Positions 41,927 through 54,180 of a stretch of DNA of 64,000 nucleotides are shown piece after piece. The notes below the pieces were generated by a model. The model saw only the letters and a list, made by a program, of their open reading frames with translations. It made no database searches and was not told the DNA's origin. The stretch lies in assembly GCA_032716605.1 (NCBI GenBank), contig CM064545.1, positions 9,543,564 through 9,607,563 of the forward strand. Reading direction: 5' to 3'. Both the position numbers and the translations under genes were made by a program. Within the stretch, counting starts at the first letter, position 1. Each line of letters starts with the position of its first letter. The stretch is from Paralithodes platypus. Taxonomy: Eukaryota; Arthropoda; Malacostraca; Decapoda; Lithodidae.

Positions 41927-42210
41927 GATGACAAGAGAGGGTCGCTCATGCGCACGTTCGACAGGGATCTGCACATGACGGAACACAGGATGGGCCTTAA
42001 GCCGTAACTAAGGTAAACCCCTTTTTCTTCTCTTCTATGCTTTTTTCACCTTCGGTGGTAGTTTTGGTTAATGTACAACGTCTCCTAGAGTAAGATAAGG
42101 AGTAGACTCTAGACGTTTTCTTTTTAACCGCGGTTGGAATGACGACATAGCAGTCAAAATAGACAAGTCGTCATTGCAATTAGGTTAATAGCCTTGACGT
42201 TTGATTTTCC
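41927..42210. repeat. DIRS right inverted terminal repeat
   Basis: Inverted partner of 34,201-34,487. The outermost 60 bases (42,211-42,272) are specific to the right end and contain a CCAAATAGTAGG/CCTATTTGG inverted pair. Confidence 0.9.
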
Positions 42211-42272
42211 AAGACTACTACCAAATAGTAGGTTTTCCTATTTGGTAGGATGAGAGGTACGTCAAACCTCCC

Positions 42273-42984
42273 AGTAATGTCATACCATACTCTTGCTAAC
42301 AATACCTTGGACGATCGGCAATATTGCATCGATTTCCCGGGTCACCTTCAGAGATCATGGGAACCATGCAAGCTAAGGTGTTATGTCTAGTGCCCGAGAC
42401 AAGGAAACCTCTATAGTGGGTTTACACGACTTAATTACAGCCCTAAACTATAGGAATGTAAGTGTTACATCCCTAGACTTATATTTGTTAGATGTAATAG
42501 ATTAATGTAATAGATTAATAAATATGTGTGCAGCGCTACTACATGGGCTGCTACAATATTATATATACCGGTATGAATATATTATTACAAAACTTAATGA
42601 AGACCAGTGCATATTTAGTATTTACTAATTTCTTCTTTGTTTGTGTGTTCAATGTTTCTGAGTAAGCTAATTATATATCACTTAGTTGGTGGATGATATT
42701 TCCAAGTTCAAATTCATATTTTATTTTTTTTGTACACGTTTTGTGCATCTTAGCACATAATTAGTATTGCTGGAAAATATAAAAGCATATACTAACACGT
42801 ATAATCAATTATATAAAACAAATTGATTAAACTTAACTAATGTTGAGTACCATTAGCGTGTAAGTGTAAATTCACAGATTGAGGTGTAGCTCTATTGCTG
42901 GTTGGAACTGACTTCTGAGATTGTACGTGTGTTGGTTTGTGTTGCTCTGTGGGTCTCTAACAAACTGTTCTTGAACCTGAATTT
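42273..42984. other. AT-rich intergenic sequence
   Basis: No feature recognised. Confidence 0.4.
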
Positions 42985-45230
42985 CTTCCATCAGAGAAGC
43001 GAAAAAAGATGCAAACGAAAGGTAGGGTCAAATGTTGAGTGAGCATTTTGAAGAACGAAAGAAGATGTTCTGGAAGGAGGTAAATAGAGTAAGGAAAGGA
43101 GGACAAAAGAGGGAAGAGTCAGTGAAAGATGCACAAAGATAATTACTAGTGGAGGGAGTTGAAGTGAGAAAAAGATATGCCGAGTATTTTGAATCTTTGC
43201 TAAATGAAAGAGATGGAAGAGAAGCAGTGATTGAAGCAGTGGTTGATAGAGATAGGTTACCCAGGCCACCCAGGTGGAAGAGAATGAATGAAAGGATTGA
43301 GGAAAATAAGGTGAAAGAAGCAGTGAATCAAATGAGAGCGGGAAAAGCAGGTTTGGATGGTATTGCTGTGGAGTGTATAAAGAAGGGTGGAGATATGATA
43401 ATAGATTGGTTGGTGAGACTTTTCAATGTGTGCTTTGTTGTGTCAAGGGTACCAATAGACTGCAAGAGTGCATGTATTGTGCCGTTGTACAAGGGGAAGG
43501 GAGATCGGCAGGAGTGTTCAAGTTATAGAGGTATTACTTTATTATCAGTGGAGGGAAAGCTGTATGGCAGAGTGTTGATAGAGAGGATAATAAAGTGTAC
43601 GGAAGTTGCAATAGGAGAAGAACAGTGCGGTTTTAGGAGAGGAAGAGGGTGCGTGGATCAGATGTTTGCAGTAAGACAGTTATGTGAGAAGTATTTAGAG
43701 AAGCATAAGGAGATATTTTGGGTTTTTATGGATTTGGAAAAAAGCGTATGATCGTGTGGATCATGAAGCAATGTGGAAGGTGTTAAGGATTTATGAAATT
43801 GGAGGATATTTGTTAAAAGCAGTTAAGCATTTTTATGAAGGGAGCAGAGCGTGTGTTAGAGTAGGAAATGGTGAGTTGAGTGAATGGTTTGAGGTAAAGG
43901 TAGGTTTCCGACAGGGTTGTGTAATGTCACTATGGCTGTTTAATATGTTTACGGATGGTGTGGTGAGGGAGGTGAAAATGAGATTTATGTGAAGAGGATT
44001 GTGTTTTGTAGGAAAAAATTGTAGATATTGGAAGTTGGATCAGTTGCTGTTCGCTGATGACACCGTTGGTGGCGTATTCTGAGGAGAAACTGCAGCGGGT
44101 AGTCAAAGAGTTTGGTGTGGTTTGTGGGAGGAGGAAACTGAAGGTGAACGTCAATAAAAGTAAAGTAATGGTGTGTAATAGGGGTGATCGTAGGGTGAAT
44201 CTAGATGTGAGGCTGATGGGGAAATATTGGAACAAGTAGAGTGTTTTAAATATCTAGTAGGAACGATAAGCAGGAGTGGAGGTATAGAAATGGAGGTAAA
44301 ACAGAGAGTGTGTGAAGGAAGGAACGTTTTCGGAGCAATGGGAAGTATGTGGAAGACGAGAAATCTTGGAATGAAAGTAAAAAGTGAAATGTATCAAGGA
44401 ATTGTTCTGCCAGCAGTGACGAACGGGGCTGAGACATGGGCTCTGAAGGAAAAGGAGAGAAGAAAGATGGATGTGATGGAGATGAGCTGCTTGAGGAGTA
44501 TGTGTGGAGTTATTCATAGAGACAGTTTGAGGAATGAAGAGATACGTAAGAGAGTGGGGCAACAGGAACATTTGTCAGCCAGTGTGGACAGAAGGGTGTT
44601 GAGCTGGTATGGTCATGTTGAATGAATGGAATATGAAAGGCTTACAAAGAAAATATGTGAGTCAGATACAAGGGGAGATAGAAGGGCAGGAAGACCCCTA
44701 TTGAGATGGAGAGACTGTGTAAGACAAGCTTTGAATGATAGAGGAATGACATTAGATCAGGCAAGGGAAGTGGTAATAAACAGGAATGAGTTGAGAATGC
44801 TTGTGTATAGATGAGTGAACACGTGGTCATTCAGGGAAGGGGTCGGGTGCACGTTGGACTAGATAATAGTCCATCAGGCGCCTGGCCCGGGAAGATGGTT
44901 TATATGAAGGGTGCGTCTGGAAGTGTGGTGGGCGGGCTTGTGGCTTCGGCTCCGCTGCATGTCTGCCTGCCGAGATCAGAACCTCTCCGGGTGGTCGGGG
45001 GCCGGGGGGAGTGCTGGCGGGACCCTTGTGTCTGGGTCTTCTGGATGACCTAGATGTGTGTGAATTTGTATTATTTTTTTATTTTTGTTATATGTTCATT
45101 CTTTTCTGTTGTGTTTTGTGTTGTCCCTATTATGGCTCTGTATTGAGTCTCTCTCCCCCCCCCCCTCCCCTCCCACCAAAAAAACAAAAATGGTGGGGAC
45201 TGGGCCTGAGTGTATAGGTAGATAGATAGG
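42985..45230 (+). mobile_element. RTE-like LINE-D, 5' truncated
   Basis: Plus-strand LINE from the linker before the polymerase to a 3' end in TAGATAGATAGG. Its 3'UTR includes a run of C/T and GGTGGGGACTGGGCCTGAGTG. Related to LINE-C but a different family. Confidence 0.75.
43149..44814 (+). pseudogene. RTE-like reverse transcriptase (LINE-D, broken)
   Basis: Reads EAVNQMRAGKAGLDGIAVEC, YKGKGDRQECSSYRGITLLS, FMDLEKS (frameshift near 43,745, extra A) and YDRVDHEAMWKVL. Next come FRQGCVMSLWLFNMF, LLFADDT (further frame change near 44,060) and LKVNVNKSKVMV. After another shift near 44,230 it reads ECFKYLVGTISRSG, NGAETWALKE, GVIHRDSLRNEEI, LSWYGHVE, a stop at 44,623, and RLTKKI. Four or more lesions, so inactive. 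Catalytic Asp pair present. Confidence 0.75.
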
Positions 45231-46416
45231 ATGGTGTTAATCTCTTTATCACTAACGAGACCAAACCTTGCGCTGTTTGTTTGTAGTTGTCTGCATACCA
45301 GCTATATAATTTTACTGCATAATTTTACGTTTACAGTACTAATTCCTTATATCATTCAAAAAATATATGCATTTATTTTCACTTATTATAGAGAGCTGAC
45401 ACTATTTGAGGTGCTAGTCTCATTGTCCTTACCACACAACTTTTCTTCTTCACACATGGCACATGCACCTCTTAATTTGAGTTTTAATTAAATGTCCATG
45501 ATTAATAATTGTGCTCGTATTTGAAATAAGTTTGTGAAGGCAAAATATAACATAGCGGTGGGTATCTTTGAACCCGAGTAGCACTCACGTCTTAACCCTC
45601 GTCTAGCGGGGGGTTTTGGGCTATTTTGGGCATATTCAGGCCCTCCTGAATGATCAATCAAGTATCTGCATGAAAAGAAATGTATTCAGCAAAAAACTAG
45701 GCGCTACAAGCTTCAAAATGGGACCAGAACGAGCTACGTAGCACTCGTCATTTTCATGCAGTGCTACCACTAACATGGGAGTTTAGCGTATAGCGGCATA
45801 TTTTTCCAGCTACGCTCACTACTGGCTACACTGCCGGCCTCTCGACAACAGAGGGAGCGTGAGTCAGTGGGCGGCGGTAAGCCCTGGGTGTCGGCCGTGT
45901 GGCCTGCTGCGCTCCCGGCCATTTGCACTCGATTTAAATCCTTTAAAAGCCTTAATAATGCTCCTAACTTGCTGCATTTTAGATACGGACTTAAGTCGGG
46001 CCCCGCTCTTTAAGTGTTAAAGACACGGAATATCCGAAAACACTGATAGCTAGAATGTTTACTGAGCACTACTAATCACCTTCAAACGGCCAGACTCTAG
46101 AATCAAGTGATCAAGGGATATCACGCCTAGAGCAATAGACAAACCCGAGTAGCTTAGCTGGCCTGGTAATCAACATTGCAGTAAACCAGTCCAGCCAGAT
46201 ACACTTAAGACAATCATCAGGGCTGATCAAGCATTGTGTGTTTTAAATGGGTGCGCTACATCTACACTACATCTGTCGGTCCCAACGCCTGGGGGTCCGA
46301 CCAGTCTCTCACAACCTGTAAGAGATAAATGGTGTTTATTTAGAGATTGCCAAAGGTTTTCGTCCCTTACCACTAACTATGTGGTTTTGTGTGTGTATAT
46401 GTGAATGTGCGTGTGT
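45231..46416. other. Unassigned sequence
   Basis: No coding frame recognised. GC rises between 45,590 and 46,000, which may be another repeat not identifiable from one copy. Confidence 0.35.
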
Positions 46417-46424
46417 GTATGTGT

Positions 46425-47319
46425 TAGAGATGGACCGAATATTCGTTTCGTATTCGTATGTCCGAATATTCGCTATTTTTTCAATATTCGTATTCGTATT
46501 CGTATTCGCATTTCCATTCATAGCTATTTGCAAATATGCGAATATGTTCACGAAACCAATAGAATATATACAACAAATTTAAATATTATATTTTAAAGTT
46601 AACACAAACGAATAAATAACAGTGTAGATGTGCGTTGGGGTCGCTAAAGTGGAATGAAGGAGGACTGAGCAGTGTTGCTACTTAACTGTATTTAATAGTA
46701 CCAGATCAAACTAGTGAAAAGTAGGCCTACCAAATTATTCTAAAGTGGAATCACTGCCCGGTAAACGAACGTGTGCTGGACCTGGACATATGAACCGTCG
46801 CAATATTGCCATTTCAGACATATCCAATGTAGTAGCATGTCACTAAAATATATTCCATCATATTTCCTCACTGATTTCGTATTTAGTACCAGATATAGAC
46901 TATTTTATTGGAAAATGTATAAAATGTACTTGAGATAGTCAAATGTACCAAATCTGGTACTTTAGTACCCAAAAAAGCGGCAACATTGGGACTGAGGACT
47001 GGAAACATAGAACATTTAATGAATTTCATTTGAATTATTCAATTTTCAATGGCTGAACTCTTACAATATATTAAACATTAATTCATACAGTTCATGTATG
47101 ATATTTAAGAAATTACACATTCACATCGTCATTAACTTCTGATAATTAATTTCATAGTAATCTAATTAACGTTTGTTGGTGACATAAAAATAATTATCAG
47201 TTCTTGAAGGATGAAATAAGGATTGAAATATTCGCTATTCGTATTCGTATTCGCGAATATTACAAACAAAAAATCGTATTCGTATTCGTATTAGCAAATA
47301 GTGAAAATTGATACATCTC
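46425..47319. mobile_element. hAT-like MITE with ATTCGT arrays
   Basis: Left end TAGAGATGGACCGAATATTC and right end (reverse complement GAGATGTATCAATTTTC) resemble hAT termini. Flanking 8-mers GTATGTGT (46,417-46,424) and GTATGTAG (47,320-47,327) match at six of eight positions, fitting the 8-bp hAT duplication. Repeated ATTCGT/TATTCG units lie just inside both ends. No transposase. Confidence 0.6.
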
Positions 47320-47665
47320 GTATGTAGGCAACAGTGTGTTTATCTCTCCCATAGACATGCTGTACACACACGTATGTAGGCAACAGTGTGTTTATCTCTC
47401 CCATACACATGCTGTACACACACGTATGTAGGCAACAGTGTGTTTATCTCTCCCATACACATGCTGTACACACACGTATGTAGGCAACAGTGTGTTTATC
47501 TCTCCCATACACATGCTGTACACACACGTATGTAGGCAACAGTGTGTTTATCTCTCCCATACACATGCTGTACACACACGTATGTAGGCAACAGTGTGTG
47601 CTGTACACACACTATGTAGGCAACAGTGTGTTACACACGTATGTAGGCAACAGTGTGTTTATAGG
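47320..47665. repeat. 52-bp satellite, about 6 copies
   Basis: Unit GTATGTAGGCAACAGTGTGT followed by TTATCTCTCCCATACACATG and CTGTACACACAC. The last copies are shortened. The array starts at the right boundary of the hAT-like MITE. Confidence 0.9.
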
Positions 47666-47734
47666 TACAAAATGGAACTATGCATGCTTACGAATAAATA
47701 TTTAATTTCTTAAACCTAAATAAAAGTATCCAGA

Positions 47735-47786
47735 TTTAACCTAACTTAACCTACCTCGCCTAACGTATAACCTAACCTTAACATAA
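47735..47786. repeat. Telomere-like CCTAA remnant
   Basis: Scattered TTAACCTAAC units next to the left end of the following transposon. Confidence 0.4.
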
Positions 47787-47788
47787 TG

Positions 47789-48030
47789 GTGTGGTTCCTT
47801 GTGTAATCCCGTAGGATTTTCCTGCTAAAATTGATTTTATTGTTTTATTAGGAACCTTTGGGTGTGAGATATTGAAATATAATGAGGTTCACATTTTTCG
47901 ACCCCCGGTTGGGGCCCCCCTCAATTCCGGGCGCCCCTGGAATGATTCCAACACATATCTTCGCCAATAATGGACCGATTATAATCATCTTAGTGTCGTT
48001 TTTTTTTTTTTTTTATGACACTGAGTTGAT
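47789..48030. repeat. Left terminal inverted repeat
   Basis: Inverted partner of about 50,795-51,058. A T16 tract lies at its inner edge. Confidence 0.65.
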
Positions 48031-48913
48031 TTTTATTATTTTGGAAACGACCGGAAGTGACAAAAATGTACTTATGGTTTTAATGCTAAAATAACATTGA
48101 ACATTTGGCGAAATATAGTTTATCGATAAACTTGGTTACGTCTTCTATCATGCATATGTTATTGAGGATGGAAATATCAGCAATGCTATAATTTTGCAAC
48201 TAAATTTTTCTGTCAAGAGTTATGTACACTTCAGGAAATAGAAAAAACTTCATTTTGTGGATTTTTCACATATCTTAACAAAATTGTGGAGTAGTTATGT
48301 GCACTGTAGGAAAAGAAAACGCTTGTTTTACACATACTGAAATAACCGTCGAATCAAGTATGTATTCCTACTTTTAAAATAATGCTATTCAATGACAACG
48401 AATTGAATTATACCAGCAAATATATATTTTTAAAAAGATAATTTATCATAAAATGACAAAGTAGAAGCAAGGAAAAACATTGCAATAACTGAGAAGTTCC
48501 TGACTAAGCAACTGTTAATTTCTTAGTGCCTTAATACTGAATGCTCTGCATCACACATAATCACACATGGAGACAACTGAAACAAAGTTACTGAAACTAC
48601 ATAACAGCTGGAATAAATTCGTCCATCAAATGCCTCTTCATTAATTTCACCGAATTCATACAACCAAGTGATTCCTTTTCATATTCGCCCATCTCATCTT
48701 ACGGTATATTTTTCTATCATCATACATAATACAGCCACATCATGACAAATTCACGTTGTAAAATAGCATAGGAGAAGCAAAAACATCGCAATAACTGAGT
48801 AGTTCATGACTAAACAACTTCTCTTGTTCAGGACCTTAATACTGAATGTTCTGCATCATTCATTATGACTGAACCCTTTGGAAAGCATTCTCATTCGTTT
48901 GTTCAGCGTATAT

Positions 48914-50562
48914 TCATTGAATCGGATTGGCTTGCTTCTGATGATTGGCTCTTGTATGTATTTGACACCCAAATGAAATGGGTGTCGCTGCGAGCTTGTC
49001 TGGAATTACTAATGGCTCATTGACAGGCTCACCATCTTCTGCTCTCTGGTTGGTCATAATAACTGTACCATGGAATGTGTTCTGTCCAGTTGGTGTGTCT
49101 TCTAAGAGGTCAATGTTATCAACAGCAAACCAGACATTGACTCCTCTCTTCACGAAATCAGGAAGGCAAAACCCTCCAGCCTCCTTCATGTGCTGGAGAA
49201 CAGCTTGTTTCACACGCTTCTCGAAGTCAAGGATTTTCTTGTAGTTACTGCCAATGTAGACATCCGAGAGGTTACTCACAAGGTTCTTGTCTCGTACTCG
49301 TGAATGGAAAGCAAGAGGTAGACCAACTGAGAGTGGTGTCTGGACGATCTGCCGAAACCCAACATCTGTTTTTGGTTGAAACTTTACCTGCCAATCACTG
49401 CGCAAGTTTTGGATGAGGATTTGGCATGCAACATCAACAGTTTTATCAACTTCTTCATCACGCATTCCAGAAACTTTGTGGACATGACTTCCAAACAGAA
49501 GATGGGTCAAAAAGAGCTGGAGTAGCGGAGGGTTCTCAAAGTCTTCAAACCTGCCCTTGAATGACCACTTTCGGAGATTTGTCATATCCTCTCGCAAAAT
49601 GTTTGCCGTGGTCTTCAACTGGCCAATTGTGCCATGTTTGTCAGTTAGTTTTGTCCACTGCCTTGCTGACTGCTGCTTGAAGGACGAGGTGGTCAGACTC
49701 TTTTCTGCGCAGGGACTTGATGAACTGCACGTCTGGGAGTTGTTCAGTGAGGAGATTTTCTAGATGCTTGCGATAGTTTGTTGTCTCAGTAAGCTCAACA
49801 TGATATCTCTTCAAAATGGACAAATATTCGTCATTAAAGTCAGCCATGTTCAAGCTAATACCTTCATCTGTGAGTGAGTTCTGAACAGAGAATAGCAACT
49901 GTTCATCGCAGAGAGAACATAAAGCTCAGCACTGCCACAATCATCTGGGCTGAAGGAACGTTGAGCATATCGCAAACATTTCCGATGATAGTATTTCTCG
50001 AGAGCTAAGGCATCCCCAGGATCATGTAAGTCTGCTATGGCAGTTCTGACTTGATCATCTTGAGTTTTACTTTTATTTCCAGGTGGTTTTCACCCATTTT
50101 GTCAGACAAAATACGGTGAAGAGGTTCGCTACTATCACTGGAACAGAAGCTGCAGGCTGAAAAGAGACAAACTTTTGCCTTTGGGGTAAATTTTGTCCTT
50201 TTAGGCCGACACGATTCAGCTGAAATGGATGGACGTCCAGGTCCTGGGGTATGAAGAGCACTAGACGCAGAGTGAGCACGCTTAGCCCTGAGTCGTTCGA
50301 TCATGGTCTTGTTGACAATTGGTTTTCGACACTCACTGTGGTAACAAATTTGCTTGCGTTCAGACTCATTTAAATTTTCCAGGCGATCATTAATTGCTTG
50401 TATCTTATTTTGATCAAGAGACACACGCTCAATACAATAAGAAGTCAATTCTTCTATCATTGCGGGGTTGTTTATTAGTCTTTTGTTGGTGGTGGCAACC
50501 TCGTTGCAGACAATACACACACCGTTGTTGTTTGACATGTCTGGTGGGTGTTGTACATCCAT
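48914..50562 (-). pseudogene. N-terminal half of Academ-like transposase (frameshifted)
   Basis: Three consecutive frames (50,562-50,035; 49,898-49,641; 49,618-48,914). The first has CIVCNE and CYHSECRKP, a possible zinc-binding fold, then a Ser/Pro-rich basic linker and CLFSACSFC. Between the first and second frames YYHRKCLRYA can be read. The third has NVWFAVDNIDLLEDTPTGQN and FHGTVIMTN, a strongly conserved family block, then stops at HTRANHQKQANPIQ. The C-terminal half with the nuclease-like domain is missing. At least two frameshifts. Confidence 0.6.
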
Positions 50563-50794
50563 TCTCAGTCACCTGAAAAGACCCATAAGGTTTTTGAACA
50601 GTGCACCTACTGTATAGTCTATTATGGCCCTTAACTAGTATTAGCATGATTGCTACTGTCGTACTGTCATGCCTGAGAATTAAAACAAACACAAATGCAC
50701 AATATTGTTTGACTTTTTGCTACCAAAAAGACACCTTTGAAGTTATTTATAGCTGGAAGTCGATGATTGACACTTCTGGTTGTGTCAAAAGTAT

Positions 50795-51058
50795 CACGAT
50801 TCTAATCAACATCATCAGTTACCCTAGAAACAATTCAAAAATCACAAAAATCGGATCAATATCAGCTGAGATTTGCGAAGGAGTCAGTTCAAGGGGGTAC
50901 TGTAATTGAAGTGGCCCCCAGTGGGGGTTTGGGGGTCGGAAAATTTGAACCCCATCATTTTTCAATAGTCTGATGCTAAATCAACCCAAAAAAGCAATAA
51001 AATCATTTTTATGAAGCAAATCCTACGGGAGCTATTTTTGTGACATAACGCACCACAC
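50795..51058. repeat. Right terminal inverted repeat
   Basis: Inverted partner of 47,789-48,030. Contains GGGGGTTTGGGGGTCGG. Confidence 0.65.
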
Positions 51059-51184
51059 GATAACCTAATACACTATGTTTTAAGTCATTTCAACGTGTAA
51101 ACAATAATTGTCAGATAAATATTGTTTTCAAATAAATCTGCAAATATCATGACATTTTTACCCATGGACGCATCAAAACCTTAT

Positions 51185-51225
<41 letters not shown>

Positions 51226-51629
51226 AACAAACGCATTCACTCACAGATTTAGCTAAACGCCATTACCCTGTATATTGCCAATTAACATAATAACGAGAGG
51301 GGTCTGTATGCGTGATACCATTCTTCTTACGCATAATTAATTCATTATATTTGTAGTAATACCTAGTGCACTTACTTCTGACACTAGCCAACAATGAGGT
51401 AGTTTGTCAAAAACTGTTTAAAACATCTAAGTATAGAATGTCTATGGCAGTACTTTTGTCATACCCACTCAACAATTCATTGGAAAATTACAACAACTTA
51501 GTAAGACATAATTGGCGTTGCCTGAACAAATGCTGTGAATCCGTAATACAGTTTAGAATTTCCAGAGTATCAACTATCTTATCCCTTCTAAATTCTTTAA
51601 TGTGATAGAATTCTAGGTGATTGGGGGAT

Positions 51630-51722
<93 letters not shown>

Positions 51723-52070
51723 TTACCTTCGTGGCAATAATGATTTAATTATGAAAACATTCTAACTTGCTTAATATTCAATTTGCTGGAGCCACAGGTG
51801 AATTGAATTAGACTGACTGAATTTTACATTCCATACATGTTAGTTTATTCACTGACAAGATACAAAGTGATGGTGTTACGTTCAGTTGCATCTGTGTGTG
51901 CGTGTGTTTGCTTCAAAATGTGGGTGTGCTTCAATATGTGGGTGAATGTGTGTGCGTGTACAAATGCGTCCACAGAAAAACAACAGCTCTATTGATGCTT
52001 ACGAGTCTGCTTATAACTGAAACCTCTGAACCTATGTGACAAAGGGAACGGTAGCACAGTAAAGATTACT
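51059..52070. other. Intergenic sequence with microsatellites
   Basis: (CA)n at 51,187-51,222 and (GA)n at 51,634-51,720. No coding sequence recognised. Confidence 0.6.
51634..51720. repeat. (GA)n microsatellite
   Basis: About 43 uninterrupted GA units. Confidence 0.95.
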
Positions 52071-52640
52071 GCTACTCATTTGTAAACACAGTTAAAAGAG
52101 GGTTAGGAGCGAGATATTTGTCTAGGCTAATTTTTAAAGTTTCAACAGTACTACACTCAATGACATTACCAGGTATTCCATTCCATAGTTTGACTACTCA
52201 ATTGAAAAAAAAAAAATGCTCTGAATCATGTTACTAAAAATACTATATGATTATCTAACAACCATATAATTTGAATGATCAATTGTGAAGTATTTGTTGA
52301 CATCCATATTTTCATTACCTTTAATAATATTTAAACACTTGAATTAGGTCCCCTCTTAGCTGACCGTGCTTTGTTAAACTAAACAGATTTAACTCCTGTA
52401 GACGTATTTCATATGCCTTATTTATTAGTCTAGGAATAGTTTGTGTTACTCTCCGCTGTATTCTGTCCAGATTAGTTATGCCCTGTTGATAATATGGACA
52501 CCAACATTCTATACATTATACGAGACGAGACGGTGGCGAAACATAGAATTGTATACAGTGAGAATAAAATGTTCTGATTTGTATTCAAACAATCTTCTAA
52601 TGATGCCAATAATTTTCTTAACTACCTCGGTACATTGTTA
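52070..52640 (-). pseudogene. Old LINE-A (CR1-like) 3' fragment
   Basis: The minus strand follows the C-terminal region of LINE-A ORF2 base for base with many changes. It keeps the order of a YYQQGITNLDRIQRRVTQ-like stretch, then RLQELNLFSLTKHGQLRGDL-like, then the 3' end near 52,080. Far more diverged than the two other copies. Confidence 0.6.
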
Positions 52641-53820
52641 AGGGAGGAGAAGCTTTTAAAATCTCTGAAGCAACACCATTTATACCTTTCAGGTAGTAAG
52701 AAACTGGGTCCCCAGGCGGGGTGGGATGGGGGGGGGTTGACATTTGGAGTTGGCTGTAGTGCTTCCATAAGCTCATTCCATACACATAATACTTGATCAG
52801 CTCCGGTAAACATTTTTGCATCTGGCTAAACTTATTATCTGGCATATTCATCTAAATATTATCAAAGTAATACAAATGTAACAACTACATAGTGAAAATT
52901 ATGAAGAACTTGAAATATATAATAGTGGCCATATTATGCATTTTCATATTTATCCTTGACCTTTGAGTAAAATACCACAGACTTGTTTGATTGACCGTTG
53001 TATTGACCAATCTGCCTGTCGGCCACTTGTATGTTTATTGTTATAAAGAAGCTCAAGCTGTAGGCTAAACTTCGATATTTACCTTACAATCAAGGTGTAA
53101 TAGGTTTGTAGTACCTTCATCGGTATAACAAATTTAGTTCTACGTAAATTTAGCACAATTTATTTGTTTATTTATTTTGTTTTCTGAAATAGATTTATAC
53201 CTGCAAAATTTGTAAAAATTTATCAAATAGTCTGGAAAGACAGACGGACGAACTACGGGCAACGAACCACATACTATCTAGCTGGTGGTGCAGAGTATAC
53301 GGGTGGGATCGGTCTGTGCAATACCATTCTCCTTACATAGAGTTCATAGTTAATATTTGATGGTACCATATTTTACAGAAAAGGAAAGAAGTATCCTAGT
53401 CAAAGGCAAAGGTATATGTAAAATAAAAACAGTAACATAACATAAATACACTCTAATGTAATGTACGATACCCGTTGTCTTCATATTAGGTAAACAATTA
53501 CGGTCATTAACATAATTATGACATCGAACAATTTGTACTTTCCTTTACTGGAGCTAGTGTTGACCGCCCGGATGTCGTGGTATAATGTAACAATCAATCC
53601 ACCAAATGGAACATTTGCAGGTTTCGAACTCAAAGGAACTTCAAGGGTAGAAATCGATATTAGAAGAAGATAAAAATACAATAACAACAAAATAAAAGTA
53701 AAAACTAAATTGTGTTATGATTAAGTAGACCTTAATTGGTTATGCCGATGAATATACTACACACCTATTTTAGCTTGAATGTAAGGTAAATATCGATGTG
53801 TAGCCTACAACCTGACCTTC
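52641..53820. other. AT-rich intergenic sequence
   Basis: No coding or repeat signature recognised. An 8-base G run lies near 52,730. Confidence 0.4.
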
Positions 53821-53849
53821 TATATAACCATAAACTCACCAATGAGCTA

Positions 53850-54085
53850 CATGTCAACACTTGCTTCAATTGTGCCGCCTCTCCACATCTTTCCCCGTAG
53901 AACTAGGGCAGCTGAGAGCGCCCATGAATTTACACTTTCTCCTCCACAATGCAGAACTTCTGCTTATCAGAATTAATTTATCCCCAGAGCTACTACTCTT
54001 TGGAATTCACTTCCCTCGAATTGCTTTCCACAAACTTACAATTTACAAATGTTTAAATCCAGTTGTTACAAATATTTTATGAATG
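53850..54085 (+). pseudogene. LINE C-terminal fragment
   Basis: One frame reads CRTSAYQN, a stop, FIPRATTLWNSLPSN, the RT-LINE tail motif in which FIPR..LWNSLP is common. Only about 60 residues remain, followed by a poly-A-like tract at 54,158. Confidence 0.5.
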
Positions 54086-54157
54086 GAGGATGCCTTTAGG
54101 CACATGGACCTTTTTGTTTTATCTGTGTTTTTCCTTCCTCCGTTCATTGTTTCTTTA

Positions 54158-54180
54158 AAAAAAAAAAAAAAAAAAAAAAT
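54158..54180. repeat. Poly-A tract
   Basis: 23 A, possibly the tail of the preceding LINE fragment. The next 500 bases (to 54,690) hold nothing recognised. Confidence 0.8.

Larger units (their letters stand above)
34186..42272 (+). mobile_element. DIRS retrotransposon, structurally complete
   Basis: 8.1-kb element with inverted terminal repeats (34,201-34,487 and 41,927-42,210). An internal complementary region at 41,751-41,871 reproduces, joined, the reverse complements of the left end (34,186 inward) and the right end (to 42,272). That allows the termini to be placed to the base. Coding order is a gag-like region, reverse transcriptase/RNase H, then tyrosine recombinase. This is the DIRS1 layout, in which recombination of a circular intermediate replaces an integrase. 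The interior is markedly GC-rich compared with the AT-rich flanks. Confidence 0.9.
47789..51058 (-). mobile_element. Second long-inverted-repeat transposon (Academ-like, N-terminal half)
   Basis: The left end GTGTGGTTCCTTGTGTAA pairs with the reverse complement of the right end, GTGTGGTGCGTTATGTCA. Similarity continues inward over about 240 bases, with shared CCCGTAGGATTT, ATTTTATTG, GGGTTCA/AGGTTCA and TTTTCGACCCCC blocks. The gene between encodes the N-terminal half of the protein family whose C-terminal half is at 3.6-6.6 kb. No target duplication could be fixed. Confidence 0.6.

Noticed and set aside
49557..50909. Host gene with exons in the 49-50.6 kb interval
   Set aside because: The pieces follow one another in different frames without splice signals at the breaks and lie inside inverted repeats, so a damaged transposon gene is simpler.
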